From NCBI RefSeq assembly GCF_023015805.1, contig NZ_JALKBA010000009.1:1-64000 (forward strand): a stretch of 64,000 nt of DNA, in the 5' to 3' direction. Positions 8,575 to 16,980 of the stretch are shown one piece after another. Both the position numbers and the translations under genes were made by a program. The notes under the pieces were generated by a model. The model searched no databases, had not been told where the DNA came from, and saw nothing but the letters and a program-made list of their open reading frames with translations. Position 1 is the first letter of the stretch; every line of letters starts with the position of its first letter. This DNA is from Cellulophaga sp. F20128. Its GTDB lineage: Bacteria; Bacteroidota; Bacteroidia; Flavobacteriales; Flavobacteriaceae.

Positions 8575-9111
8575 TTAGAAATGTAATGCAAATCCTATTT
8601 TAACCGAAAATGGGTTAAAATCACCATCACCAGCATTCTCATTCATACCATAATCATATCTGATCCCTGGCTCTATAGAAACATTTTGTCCTAAGAAAAT
8701 TGCATAACCAGCTTGTGCACCTAAAAACATAGCGGTGTCGCCATCAACAGAAGCTCCATTTAAATCTATCCCAACTGGAATTTGACCATTAATATAGTAT
8801 TTAGCGCCTACTTTGTACGAGAAAAGGCCATCGCCAAAATAATCACCATAACCTAAACCAACTTTTACAGCTAAATCGTCTGCCACAAAGTAACCACCTT
8901 CTGCACCGATATTCCACATTGTATTTCCATCAATAGAAATTAAAGAAAATCCCGTGTTTCCAGCACTAGATTCAGGAAGTCCACCAAAGCCAGTATTTGC
9001 TTCGATTAACCATTTACCTTGAGCAGTTTGTCCAGTTGCTGCATCATCTTGGGCTTGTGCAGCAAACGTAAAACCTAAAGCCGTAATGGCTACAATAAAT
9101 AATTTTTTCAT
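8575..9111 (-). CDS. Outer-membrane beta-barrel protein, paralogue B
   Basis: 178 aa with signal peptide MKKLFIVAITALGFTFAAQAQ. It is nearly collinear with paralogue A; differences concentrate after GKWLIEANT and in one predicted loop (SVNNYN in A, SVDGDT in B), as expected for surface loops of duplicated barrels. It ends in FSVKIGFALHF, a typical barrel C-terminal strand. Function is unknown. It has its own promoter and its own terminator, so the two copies are separate transcription units. Confidence 0.8.
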   Translation of the reverse strand: MKKLFIVAITALGFTFAAQAQDDAATGQTAQGKWLIEANTGFGGLPESSAGNTGFSLISIDGNTMWNIGAEGGYFVADDLAVKVGLGYGDYFGDGLFSYKVGAKYYINGQIPVGIDLNGASVDGDTAMFLGAQAGYAIFLGQNVSIEPGIRYDYGMNENAGDGDFNPFSVKIGFALHF

Positions 9112-9139
9112 ACTTTGATTGTTTTTTAAAATTAAGCCG

Positions 9140-9172
9140 CAAACATAAATTCTAATTTTATTTTACTTACAA
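9140..9172 (-). promoter_or_regulatory. Promoter of barrel paralogue B
   Basis: Minus strand: TTG (9172-9170), 22-nt spacer, TATGTTTG (9147-9140), then a leader (GCGGCTTAAT) matching that of paralogue A. Confidence 0.7.
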
Positions 9173-9273
9173 TATTTGTTGTATAAACACATGAAAATGT
9201 TGTTAAACAACGATAAAAAGATGTATTTCAACCCACTGTAAAGAAAATTATATAATTGTATTACTTTTAAGCC

Positions 9274-10170
9274 ATGAAATGGAAAGAAGGACTAACAGAT
9301 TACCAACACTATTTAAAAATAGAGCGTGGCCTTTCTAGTAATTCTATTTCTAATTATGTCATGGACGTGGAAAAACTTATCACATTTCTAAATAGTAAAG
9401 ACATCAAAGAAAACCCTAAAGAAATAAAAAAAGAAACCACCCAGCAATTTGTTTATGAAATTGCAAAATCTGTAAATCCTCGCTCTCAAGCGCGTATAAT
9501 CTCTGGCCTTAAAAGTTTTTTTAATTATTTGATTTTTGAGGATTATAGAAAGGATAATCCAATGGACTTAATCGAGTCCCCAAAAATAGGCCGTAAACTA
9601 CCAGATACACTTTCAGAGCAGGAAATAGACCAACTTGTTGCTGCCATAGATCTTTCTAAACCCGAAGGGGAACGCAACAGAGCAATGTTAGAAACATTAT
9701 ACGGCTGTGGTTTACGTGTCTCAGAACTTATAAATCTTAAAATATCTGACCTCTATTTTAAGGAAGATTTTATAAAAGTAACTGGCAAAGGAGACAAACA
9801 ACGATTTGTCCCCATTGGAGAAGCCACTAAAAAATACATTCGTATCTACGCAGATGAAATACGAACTCATTTGGATATAAAAAAAGGATTTGAAGATATA
9901 TTATTTCTCAATCGTAGGGGTAAACAGCTAACAAGGGCTATGATTTTCACCATTCTTAAACAATTGGCAGAGAAAATAAACTTAAATAAATCAATTAGTC
10001 CGCACACCTTACGGCATTCTTTTGCAACCCATTTGTTAGAAAACGGTGCAGATTTACGCGCTATCCAGCAAATGTTAGGACATGAAAGTATTACCACAAC
10101 CGAAGTTTATGTGCACGTGGATAGAACCCATCTCGCTAAAGTCATTGCTAAATTTCATCCGAGAAAATAA
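9274..10170 (+). CDS. xerD: Site-specific tyrosine recombinase XerD
   Basis: Chromosome-dimer resolution recombinase of 298 aa, the normal XerC/D length. The N-terminal SAM-like core-binding domain is at 1-105. The catalytic set is complete: Arg148 (GLRVSEL), Lys172 (GKGDKQR), His244 and Arg247 (HTLRHSFATHL), His270 (MLGHESI) and Tyr279 (EVYVHV). There is no att site, no tRNA neighbour and no phage gene, and aroQ is nearby, so this is the housekeeping recombinase rather than a mobile-element integrase. It is XerD rather than XerC by overall likeness; moderately sure of that distinction. Confidence 0.9.
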   Translation: MKWKEGLTDYQHYLKIERGLSSNSISNYVMDVEKLITFLNSKDIKENPKEIKKETTQQFVYEIAKSVNPRSQARIISGLKSFFNYLIFEDYRKDNPMDLIESPKIGRKLPDTLSEQEIDQLVAAIDLSKPEGERNRAMLETLYGCGLRVSELINLKISDLYFKEDFIKVTGKGDKQRFVPIGEATKKYIRIYADEIRTHLDIKKGFEDILFLNRRGKQLTRAMIFTILKQLAEKINLNKSISPHTLRHSFATHLLENGADLRAIQQMLGHESITTTEVYVHVDRTHLAKVIAKFHPRK

Positions 10171-10243
10171 TTCAAATTTTCGAGCAATTTACTGTAACAA
10201 ATGAAGAATATAAACTACTAACAAGTACAACAACCAACTAAAA

Positions 10244-10738
10244 GTGAGTAAAGATCTAGAACATGTATTTGTAACAGAACTACAGAACAACCAGAACATT
10301 GTTCACAAAGTCTGTAGTTTATATACAAACGATAGAGATGCCCACAACGACCTGTTTCAAGAAATAACGATTCAACTCTGGAAAGCCTACCCTAAATTTA
10401 GGGGAGATTCTAAGTTCAGTACTTGGATGTACAGAGTTGCCTTAAACACAGCGATAACACTGTACCGCAAGTCGAAACGAAAAGTAAATACCCAGAACTA
10501 CGATTCTATAATTTATAAGATTAAAGCAGATGAATATGATGAAACACAAGAATTACAACTTAAACTAATGTATACCGCTGTTAAGCAATTGGGTGATATA
10601 GACAAGGCATTAGTTTTTCTTTACCTAGAAGATAAAAATTATACAGAAATATCTGAAACATTAGGAATTTCCGAGGTTAACGCTAGAGTAAAGATGAACA
10701 GAATAAAAAACAAATTAAAAACCATTTTAAATCCTTAA
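10244..10738 (+). CDS. ECF-type RNA polymerase sigma factor
   Basis: 164-aa sigma-70 family protein with only regions 2 and 4. Region 2 (about 25-90) has DLFQEITIQLWKAYPKF and STWMYRVALNTAI. Region 4 (about 110-160) has the helix-turn-helix YTEISETLGISEVNARVKM. The start is GTG at 10244; no in-frame ATG gives a full region 2. The next gene starts 11 bp downstream and encodes a membrane protein, the usual arrangement for an ECF sigma and its anti-sigma partner. Regulon unknown. Confidence 0.9.
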   Translation: MSKDLEHVFVTELQNNQNIVHKVCSLYTNDRDAHNDLFQEITIQLWKAYPKFRGDSKFSTWMYRVALNTAITLYRKSKRKVNTQNYDSIIYKIKADEYDETQELQLKLMYTAVKQLGDIDKALVFLYLEDKNYTEISETLGISEVNARVKMNRIKNKLKTILNP

Positions 10739-10751
10739 TATATATATATAT
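10738..10751 (+). repeat. (TA)n tract between the sigma gene and its partner
   Basis: An alternating TA run of about 14 bp fills the gap between the sigma stop codon and the next ATG, and the ATG itself is the end of the run. Slippage here would change the spacing of the start region. Confidence 0.8.
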
Positions 10752-11397
10752 GGATGAATTGGATATCTTAAAAAAAGATTGGCAAAAAAAGGGAGAGGAA
10801 CTTCCAAAATTGTCGTACAATGATATTTATAAAATGATATGGAAGAAATCTTCTTCTTCCGTAAAATGGATCTTTATCATTAGTATTTTAGAATTTTTAC
10901 TCCCCAACTTGCTGTTCTTAATTCCTAGCGTTAGAACCCATCAACTGGAAATTTACTACGGAAACAATTCTAACTATCTACTCATGTGGTTCACGATTTT
11001 TCAATATTTCGTAATTTTTTATTTTATATTCCAGTTTTACAAACGGTATAAAGAAATTTCTGTTTTAGATGATGCTAAAACACTGATGAAAAACATTTTA
11101 AGGACTAGAAAAACCGTAAAGCACTATGTGATTTTTAGCCTTTCAATGATTTTCTTAACCACACTCCTAATGGCAGCTAGTGTTTATTTTAATCCAGATA
11201 TGTTGTCTGTATTTTATAAGGCTGAAATTCCAGATGGTTATACAGAAGCAGAATTAAGAACAATATTAGCCATTGGCTTTGTAATTGTTGGTATTATAAT
11301 AACTTCCCTAATTGGACTTATTTATTTTCTACTGTACGGTTTACTCATCCGGAAACTGAATAGGAATTATAGAGAATTAAAAAGAATGGAAATTTAA
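10750..11397 (+). CDS. Four-helix membrane protein next to the ECF sigma, possible anti-sigma factor
   Basis: 215 aa. A soluble N-terminal ~35 residues (MDELDILKKDWQKKGEELPKLS) comes before four hydrophobic segments at about 38-60, 78-102, 125-150 and 178-204. I do not recognise a named anti-sigma domain, and the long N-terminal helix is the only part that could hold sigma in the cytosol. Linkage to the sigma gene (11-bp gap) is the main reason to suspect a regulatory role. The 3' end overlaps the convergent acyltransferase gene by 4 bp. Confidence 0.6.
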   Translation: MDELDILKKDWQKKGEELPKLSYNDIYKMIWKKSSSSVKWIFIISILEFLLPNLLFLIPSVRTHQLEIYYGNNSNYLLMWFTIFQYFVIFYFIFQFYKRYKEISVLDDAKTLMKNILRTRKTVKHYVIFSLSMIFLTTLLMAASVYFNPDMLSVFYKAEIPDGYTEAELRTILAIGFVIVGIIITSLIGLIYFLLYGLLIRKLNRNYRELKRMEI

Positions 11398-12203
11398 TTG
11401 TCTAATTTCCATTTTCGCAATTTATTTTCTTCTTCCAAAGCTTTGAGGTCTGCTTTAGATATCACCTTTAAAAACGAAGGGTCCTGCTCTATGGCATGTC
11501 CCAATTTATTAATGATAGACTCAAAAGATTCATCTTCGTAATTAATTTCTAATGGCTCTTTAATCACCATAGATTGTAAAATACCCTTTTTCTTAATACG
11601 CAATCCTTTCTTATCAAAAGACCGCCTAAAACCATCTATTACAACAGGTACAACTATAGGCTTATATTTTTTAATAATATGAGATGTTCCTTTTCGCAAG
11701 GGTTTCCAAGGGGTTGTAGTACCTTGAGGAAAGGTAATAACCCACCCATCTTCCAAAGCTGTACCAATATTAGAAATGTCGCTCATTTTAACTTGGCGAT
11801 TTACATTTTGTCCGTCTGCTCGCCAGGTTCGTTGTATACTTATAGAGCCTGCATAGGCCAAAACCTTAGTCAATAGGCTCTTTTTCATGGTTTCTGCCGC
11901 CGCTACATAATACATATTTAGTTTCGGTTTCCAGATATAACCAACATTCCTAATATTATCCTCTCTACCACTAAGGCTCGCATTAAACACATGAAACATT
12001 GCTACTACATCAGCAAAATAAGTTTGATGATTTGCTACAAAAAGTACTCCGGTCTCGGGCAAATCTCGAATAATTTGTGATCCTTCTATTTCTAGTTTAT
12101 TAAAACCCTTATATCTACGGTGAGTAATAACAGCCAGGATACGAATTAACCATTTTTTTATAAATAGTTTATGCCCAAAAGGATTTGTCTTAAATAAGCT
12201 CAT
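11394..12203 (-). CDS. Lysophospholipid acyltransferase family protein (PlsC-like)
   Basis: 269 aa, cytoplasmic-membrane-associated acyltransferase of the 1-acylglycerol-3-phosphate acyltransferase superfamily. The catalytic block is FVANHQTYFAD (55-65): His59 and Asp65 are spaced HX5D, one residue longer than the usual HX4D. The second block reads TFPQGTT instead of the common FPEGTR. Both deviations suggest a divergent clade, so exact substrate (lysophosphatidate, ornithine lipid or other) is open. A good promoter lies just upstream. Confidence 0.75.
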   Translation of the reverse strand: MSLFKTNPFGHKLFIKKWLIRILAVITHRRYKGFNKLEIEGSQIIRDLPETGVLFVANHQTYFADVVAMFHVFNASLSGREDNIRNVGYIWKPKLNMYYVAAAETMKKSLLTKVLAYAGSISIQRTWRADGQNVNRQVKMSDISNIGTALEDGWVITFPQGTTTPWKPLRKGTSHIIKKYKPIVVPVVIDGFRRSFDKKGLRIKKKGILQSMVIKEPLEINYEDESFESIINKLGHAIEQDPSFLKVISKADLKALEEENKLRKWKLDN

Positions 12204-12220
12204 AATATCTATTGTGTTTT

Positions 12221-12250
12221 CAAATCTACAAATTTATATACCTATAACAA
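12221..12250 (-). promoter_or_regulatory. Promoter of the acyltransferase gene
   Basis: Minus strand: TTG (12250-12248), 19-nt spacer, TAGATTTG (12228-12221), 17 bp before the start codon. The -33 part overlaps the last codons of the upstream NUDIX gene. Confidence 0.6.
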
Positions 12251-12883
12251 TTGTTTTAATAACTCTTTCAGTTCACTCATTATCATTGCTGTGGCGCCCC
12301 AAACAACGTAACCATTTAATTTAAAGGCTGGTACATCTATGTTTGTAGCATAAGATGTTGATAAATTTTTTATTATGATATTCTTATCATTCATAAAATC
12401 TAATAAGGGCACTTCTATTAAAGAAGCTACTTCTGCTTCTTCAATAACAAAAGGTAAGGGATTATGGTACAGCCCAAGGTATGGCTGAACTTCAAAATTG
12501 CTTGGGGGTATGTATATGGATGATAATTCACGTATTGTTTCTATGCTTTTTGAAGGCACCCCAACCTCTTCAAAAGTCTCTCTTAATGCGGTATCTAACA
12601 AATTTTTATCTATTTTTTCTACTTTACCACCTGGAAAACCAACTTGATTAGAATGCACACCTTTATACGTATTCCTAAGCATTAAAAGTAGCCTAACAAC
12701 ATTGTTTTTGTCAGGATAAAATAGCACCATAACGGCGGCTTTTTTCTTAACGAGTGTAGTGTTTTTAATTTTTCCCAACTCTTCAATGCGAATGGAAGGT
12801 GCCATTTTTATATGAGATTCTTCACCCAATAAAGGAAGATTCTTTATTTTTGAAATTCGTTTTGTAAAATCATCAAAATTCAT
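12242..12883 (-). CDS. NUDIX hydrolase, CoA pyrophosphatase-like (NudL type)
   Basis: 213 aa. Likely hydrolyses coenzyme A or related nucleotide diphosphates. The block LRNTYKGVHSNQVGFPGGK before the Nudix box is the UPF0035 signature of CoA pyrophosphatases (usual form: LR.H.GQVAFPGG). The Nudix box itself is GGKVEKID..LRETFEEVGV with the metal-binding EE intact. The start MNFDDFTKRISKIKNLPLLG looks canonical for the clade. Its ATG overlaps by two bases the ATG of the divergent PPIase gene (CATG at 12881-12884), so the two genes have no separate 5' leaders. Confidence 0.88.
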   Translation of the reverse strand: MNFDDFTKRISKIKNLPLLGEESHIKMAPSIRIEELGKIKNTTLVKKKAAVMVLFYPDKNNVVRLLLMLRNTYKGVHSNQVGFPGGKVEKIDKNLLDTALRETFEEVGVPSKSIETIRELSSIYIPPSNFEVQPYLGLYHNPLPFVIEEAEVASLIEVPLLDFMNDKNIIIKNLSTSYATNIDVPAFKLNGYVVWGATAMIMSELKELLKQLL

Positions 12884-13589
12884 GCATTCAAAGATACTAT
12901 CTTACAGCCTATTATTTACTATTTTTTTCTGTATTGGTTGCTCTAATACACCAAAAAAGGACTTAAAGGCAGTCAAAAAAACAGTAGTCAAAAAAGACAG
13001 CATACAAATAGACGCAGAACCAGTAAAAAAAGAAAAATTTGTCCTCACTGAAGACAATGCCCTGGAGTTTTTCTTTAACTACAACAAAACCCTAACAGAG
13101 AGTATCGTTAAAATTACCACTAATTTAGGAAGCTTTACGCTACAACTGTACGATAATGTACCCTACCATAAAGCCAACTTTATTTATTTAACCAAAAAGG
13201 GTTATTTTAACGGCACTTATTTTCATAGGGTTGTTAAAAATTTTATTATTCAAGGTGGTAATTCGGACAGTAGGGAGGTTTCAAAGAAACGGAAAGAAAT
13301 TGGGCGCTATTTACTTCCTCCAGATACTAGAAAAGGGCACAAACACCACAGAGGCACCATATCTATGCCTAGTAGTGAAAATGACAACCCTCATAAACTG
13401 GCATCCCCATATGAATTTTTTATTGTTGTTACCAATCCAGGCTCTTACCACTTAGATAAAGATTACACTCCCTTTGGAAAAGTAATTCAAGGAATGGACA
13501 TAGTGGATTTAATTAACAATCAAGAGGTAGATGCTGGAGATTGGCCCATGCAAAATATCTATATCCTAAAAGCTGAAGTAATTAAGTAG
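12882..13589 (+). CDS. Cyclophilin-type peptidylprolyl isomerase, lipoprotein
   Basis: 235 aa prolyl cis-trans isomerase, predicted lipoprotein (leader ending FFCIGC, Cys20). A ~50-residue Lys/Asp-rich linker precedes the cyclophilin domain at about 75-235. The catalytic segment is YFHRVVKNFIIQGG, with RGTISMPSSE and EFFIVVTNPG further on. An insertion in the loop after IIQGG (SREVSKKRKEIGRYLLPP) is common in Bacteroidota members. The only possible ATG is at 12882. The stop codon TAG is directly followed by the TTAGTTG repeat array. Confidence 0.88.
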   Translation: MHSKILSYSLLFTIFFCIGCSNTPKKDLKAVKKTVVKKDSIQIDAEPVKKEKFVLTEDNALEFFFNYNKTLTESIVKITTNLGSFTLQLYDNVPYHKANFIYLTKKGYFNGTYFHRVVKNFIIQGGNSDSREVSKKRKEIGRYLLPPDTRKGHKHHRGTISMPSSENDNPHKLASPYEFFIVVTNPGSYHLDKDYTPFGKVIQGMDIVDLINNQEVDAGDWPMQNIYILKAEVIK

Positions 13590-13773
13590 TTAGTTGTTAG
13601 TTGTTAGTTGTTAGTTGTTAGTTGTTAGTTGTTAGTTGTTAGTTGAAATTACAATACTGGAGACCACAGCAACAATTAAACAAAAAACAAATCAACATAT
13701 CTGATCAAAAAAGAATCAAGAGTCAGTACACAAGCCTTTTTGTCATTCGACTTTTTACTTTGGACTTTAGTCT
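13590..13773. repeat. Intergenic heptamer-repeat element, copy 2
   Basis: Exactly eight tandem TTAGTTG units (13590-13645) begin at the first base after the PPIase stop. The ~128-bp flank shares AAATTACAATA.CTGGAGACCA, GATCAAAAAAGAATCAAGAGT and a TCGACTTTTTACTTTGGACT-like end with the flank at 96-235. It fills the whole gap between two convergent genes. Because 7 is not a multiple of 3, the array puts TAG in all three forward frames and TAA in all three reverse frames. Confidence 0.85.
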
Positions 13774-14385
13774 TTAAACCTTTGCTTTATAAATATTTGG
13801 CAATGCAATTTTAAACTTGACCGCGAGCAATCTTATAACAATCACAACTAGTATACTTATAACATGTACATAGGTTGTCTGTATCGGAAATTTTATAAAT
13901 AAAAAATAGCTAAATCCACCTAAAATACAAGCAGTTGCATACACTTCTCTTCTAAAAATCACAGGAATTTCGTTGCACAAAAGATCTCGAATTACACCAC
14001 CAAAACATGCCGTAATTGTACCCAAAGCAACACATATTATTGGCAACAACCCTGCTTCTACCCCTTTTTCTACACCCACTAAGGTATACAAGCCAATACC
14101 AATAGTATCAAATAAAAACAAGGAAGTACGTATGTACTTAAGTTGTTTTCGCAATAGAATTGAGAGAACTACAGTTGTTATTATGGTAAAAATATACACC
14201 CATTCTCGCATCCATACTACTGGAGTGTCCCCTAACAAAACGTCCCTAAGCGTACCTCCACCTACCGCTGTAACAAATGCAATAATAAAAACACCAAACA
14301 AGTCTAGTTTTTTATCCATAGCAACTAAAACACCGGAAATAGCAAACGCTATTGTTCCTAAAATATCTATAATAAAATAAAACAT
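13774..14385 (-). CDS. TRIC-like cation channel family protein (UPF0126)
   Basis: 203 aa, about seven hydrophobic helices in two repeated halves, each with a glycine-rich channel motif: AVGGGTLRDVLLGDTPVV in the first and ACFGGVIRDLLCNEIPVIF in the second. These GGG.LRD-type motifs are the signature of bacterial UPF0126/TRIC trimeric cation channels. Ion specificity in this organism is not known. The gene follows the RDD gene by 3 bp on the same strand, so both are probably one unit. Confidence 0.9.
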   Translation of the reverse strand: MFYFIIDILGTIAFAISGVLVAMDKKLDLFGVFIIAFVTAVGGGTLRDVLLGDTPVVWMREWVYIFTIITTVVLSILLRKQLKYIRTSLFLFDTIGIGLYTLVGVEKGVEAGLLPIICVALGTITACFGGVIRDLLCNEIPVIFRREVYATACILGGFSYFLFIKFPIQTTYVHVISILVVIVIRLLAVKFKIALPNIYKAKV

Positions 14386-14388
14386 GCG

Positions 14389-15105
14389 CTATAATTCTTG
14401 GGTATAATATATATAATCTTTAATGACAACACCAACAAACTCCAAAGGAGACTTATCGGTTACAATGCTTGTCACTTCCTTTATTTTCTCAGAAAGGGAG
14501 ATAATTACCTTATGGTCTCCATTGACTCTTGCCGAACGGTATAACTCTTTAATGGTTTGCATTTCTGAATCACTAAAAACAGTAACTTGCGGGTAAGTAG
14601 GCTTATAATTTTCTGTTAAATTGGCCACCATTGTATCTTGCAATTTCACCTTTCTTTTTTCTGATATTACGGTTGTACCCGCAGCAATATCACCCAAACG
14701 CTGTCCGTTTCCTCTCAATAAAATAGTTAGAACTGCAATGCCTCCTGATGACAAAACCACATCTACTATGCGCATGATCCACCGAATAAAATAACTAGAA
14801 AAATTTGGGGTAGAACCATCTAACTTTACAACACGTATAGAAAGCAATGTTTTACCAACAGTTCTTCCGTTCATAAAGGTTTCTAGCAATACATAATACA
14901 AGAATGAAGGTAGCATAACTAATAAATACAATGACCACATATCTTTAAAATCGATATCCATATAAACCAACAACAAAATCATTAATATTGAATACACCCA
15001 AATAATAACACTGTCTATAATATAAGCCAGCATTCTATCACCCAAATGTGCAGCATTTTGATGAATGCTAATATTTTGAGCAGTTTCTATTTGAATTTCA
15101 TTCAT
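14389..15105 (-). CDS. RDD family membrane protein
   Basis: 238 aa. The RDD domain (about 18-150) has the family residues in GDRMLAYIIDSVIIW and in RWIMRIVDVVLSSGG. The C-terminal ~90 residues are soluble. It is divergent from the SpoIIM-like gene at 15140, and in many Bacteroidota RDD and SpoIIM genes flank the MoxR/DUF58 cluster, as here. Role unknown; linkage suggests envelope function. Confidence 0.85.
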   Translation of the reverse strand: MNEIQIETAQNISIHQNAAHLGDRMLAYIIDSVIIWVYSILMILLLVYMDIDFKDMWSLYLLVMLPSFLYYVLLETFMNGRTVGKTLLSIRVVKLDGSTPNFSSYFIRWIMRIVDVVLSSGGIAVLTILLRGNGQRLGDIAAGTTVISEKRKVKLQDTMVANLTENYKPTYPQVTVFSDSEMQTIKELYRSARVNGDHKVIISLSEKIKEVTSIVTDKSPLEFVGVVIKDYIYYTQEL

Positions 15106-15139
15106 ATTTTAGTTTCTTTGGTACAAATCTTAAAAGCTA

Positions 15140-16102
15140 ATGCGTGAAGCAGCCTTTGTGAAGCAAAATAAAGACAAATGGACTACTTTTGAAAGTGTCC
15201 TTGCAAAGAAAACGGAAATTGATCCAAACAAATTGTCTGATTTGTACATTGAAATTACCGATCACCTTAGCTACGCAAAGACTTTCTACCCAAATAGCAA
15301 TACTGCTTTTTTTCTAAATGCATTGGCTTCTGAAGCCCATCAAAAGATATATAAGACCAAAAAAGAGTCTAAAAACAGAATAATTACCTTTTGGAAAACC
15401 GAATTTCCTACTTTATTTTACCACCATCAACGTGAATTACTCATCGCATTTCTTGTTTTTGCGTTTTTTGCAGCCGTGGGCGCTTTTTCTGCAGCCAATG
15501 AGGGCGACTTTGTACGTTCATTTTTAGGTGATGGATATGTAAACATGACCTTAGAAAATATAGAAAAAGATGATCCTATGGCGGTTTACAAGCAGCAAGG
15601 AGAATTTCACATGTTTTTAGGCATTACAATAAACAACATAAAAGTGGCAATTATGGCATTTATTTATGGTATTTTGGTTGGCGTAGGTTCCTTGTTTATT
15701 ATGATGCAGAACGGAATTATGCTGGGTAGTTTTCAATACATGTTCTATGAAAAAGGTTTATTGTGGGAATCTGCAAGAACCATTTGGATTCACGGCACTA
15801 TAGAAATCTCCGTGATAATTATAGCGGGCTGTGCCGGCCTAGTATTGGCAAAAGGCATATTATTTCCTGGCACCTATACACGATTAGAATCTTTTAAACG
15901 AGGCGTTATTAATGGCTTAAAAATTATGCTATCAACTGTGCCATTTTTTATTATCGCCGGTTTTTTAGAAGGTTATATTACAAGACATACAGAAATGCCA
16001 GATTGGTTAGCCATTTTAATTATAACCAGTTCATTGGCACTCATTTTATTTTATTTCGTTATTTATCCACACAAACTAAACAAACAAAACACCCATGCTT
16101 AA
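15140..16102 (+). CDS. SpoIIM-like (stage II sporulation protein M) membrane protein
   Basis: 320 aa. A soluble N-terminal ~90 residues is followed by a DUF95/SpoIIM-type membrane domain: five to six helices with the conserved NNIKVAIMAFIYGILVGVGS and GTIEISVIIIAGCAGL segments (HGTIE is typical). The name comes from a Bacillus protein; this organism is not expected to sporulate. First gene of a tightly packed run (15140-21234) with 8-bp overlap to the next. Likely one operon of unknown envelope function. Confidence 0.85.
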   Translation: MREAAFVKQNKDKWTTFESVLAKKTEIDPNKLSDLYIEITDHLSYAKTFYPNSNTAFFLNALASEAHQKIYKTKKESKNRIITFWKTEFPTLFYHHQRELLIAFLVFAFFAAVGAFSAANEGDFVRSFLGDGYVNMTLENIEKDDPMAVYKQQGEFHMFLGITINNIKVAIMAFIYGILVGVGSLFIMMQNGIMLGSFQYMFYEKGLLWESARTIWIHGTIEISVIIIAGCAGLVLAKGILFPGTYTRLESFKRGVINGLKIMLSTVPFFIIAGFLEGYITRHTEMPDWLAILIITSSLALILFYFVIYPHKLNKQNTHA

Positions 16103-16979
16103 GAAGAATTATATAGAGTTTAAAAAGAAACGAGAATTTGGAGAAATATTAGGGGATACTTTTGCATTCTTACGCACACAGTTTAAACCTTTTTTTAGCA
16201 CCTTATTAAAAATTGCAGGCCCCTATATTTTCGCCTTTTTGGTAGCCTATGCATTTTATATGTATGCTTTTAATGGGGTCCTTAATTTCAATGTAGAACG
16301 TTCTAATGACATGTACAACCCAATCCTCATGGTTGTGGCTATGCTTTTCTTTTTTGTCACTTTAATTTTCTCTTATGCTATGGCGCAATCCGTGACGCTC
16401 CATTATATTAAAAACTATATTGAAAACAACGGAGAAACGAATTATTCACAAGTAAAATCTGAAGTATACACTAACTTTTGGAAATTTATTGGACTCACTC
16501 TTTTAGCAGGAATTTGCCTTGTTATAGGAACGATGATTTGCGTAATTCCAGGTATTTACTTGTTTGTACCCCTATCTCTTTCGTTTAGTATCTTAATCTT
16601 TAATAAAAAAAATGTCACAGATGCCTTTAGTGAGAGTTTTTCTTTAATTAAAGATTATTGGTGGATCACATTTGCTTACCTATTGGTGGTTTTCATTATT
16701 GTTATGGTCGCTGGTTGGGCCTTTAGTATTCCCTCTGTAATTTATACCTATGCCAAAATGGGAATATTTTCTGGAGAGATGGATCCTGAGAATATGATGA
16801 ACAGTTTAACAGACCCAATTGCCCTTCTACTCAATGCCATAAGCACCCTGTTTCAATATTTATTAAATATAATATCTGTTGTTGCAAGTGTTATGATTTA
16901 TTTTGATTTAAATGAGAAAAAAAATCTTACCGGTACTATGGAACGTATTCAAAACTTAGGAAATACTTCTAAATTGTAA
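16095..16979 (+). CDS. Multi-pass membrane protein of the MoxR/DUF58 cluster
   Basis: 294 aa with about six hydrophobic segments (from residue 40 on) and a soluble N-terminus (EFGEILGDTFAFLRTQFKPF). The segment CVIPGIYLFVPLSLSFSI resembles membrane domains of the glycerophosphodiester phosphodiesterase membrane family, but I see no catalytic motif, so no enzyme activity is claimed. It starts 8 bp inside the SpoIIM-like gene and ends 1 bp before the DUF4129 gene, which points to translational coupling. Confidence 0.7.
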   Translation: MLKKNYIEFKKKREFGEILGDTFAFLRTQFKPFFSTLLKIAGPYIFAFLVAYAFYMYAFNGVLNFNVERSNDMYNPILMVVAMLFFFVTLIFSYAMAQSVTLHYIKNYIENNGETNYSQVKSEVYTNFWKFIGLTLLAGICLVIGTMICVIPGIYLFVPLSLSFSILIFNKKNVTDAFSESFSLIKDYWWITFAYLLVVFIIVMVAGWAFSIPSVIYTYAKMGIFSGEMDPENMMNSLTDPIALLLNAISTLFQYLLNIISVVASVMIYFDLNEKKNLTGTMERIQNLGNTSKL

Positions 16980-16980
16980 A

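Noticed and set aside
9274-10170. Tyrosine recombinase as a sign of a mobile element
   Set aside because: Length, catalytic layout and the aroQ neighbourhood fit housekeeping XerD; there are no att repeats, tRNA or phage genes.
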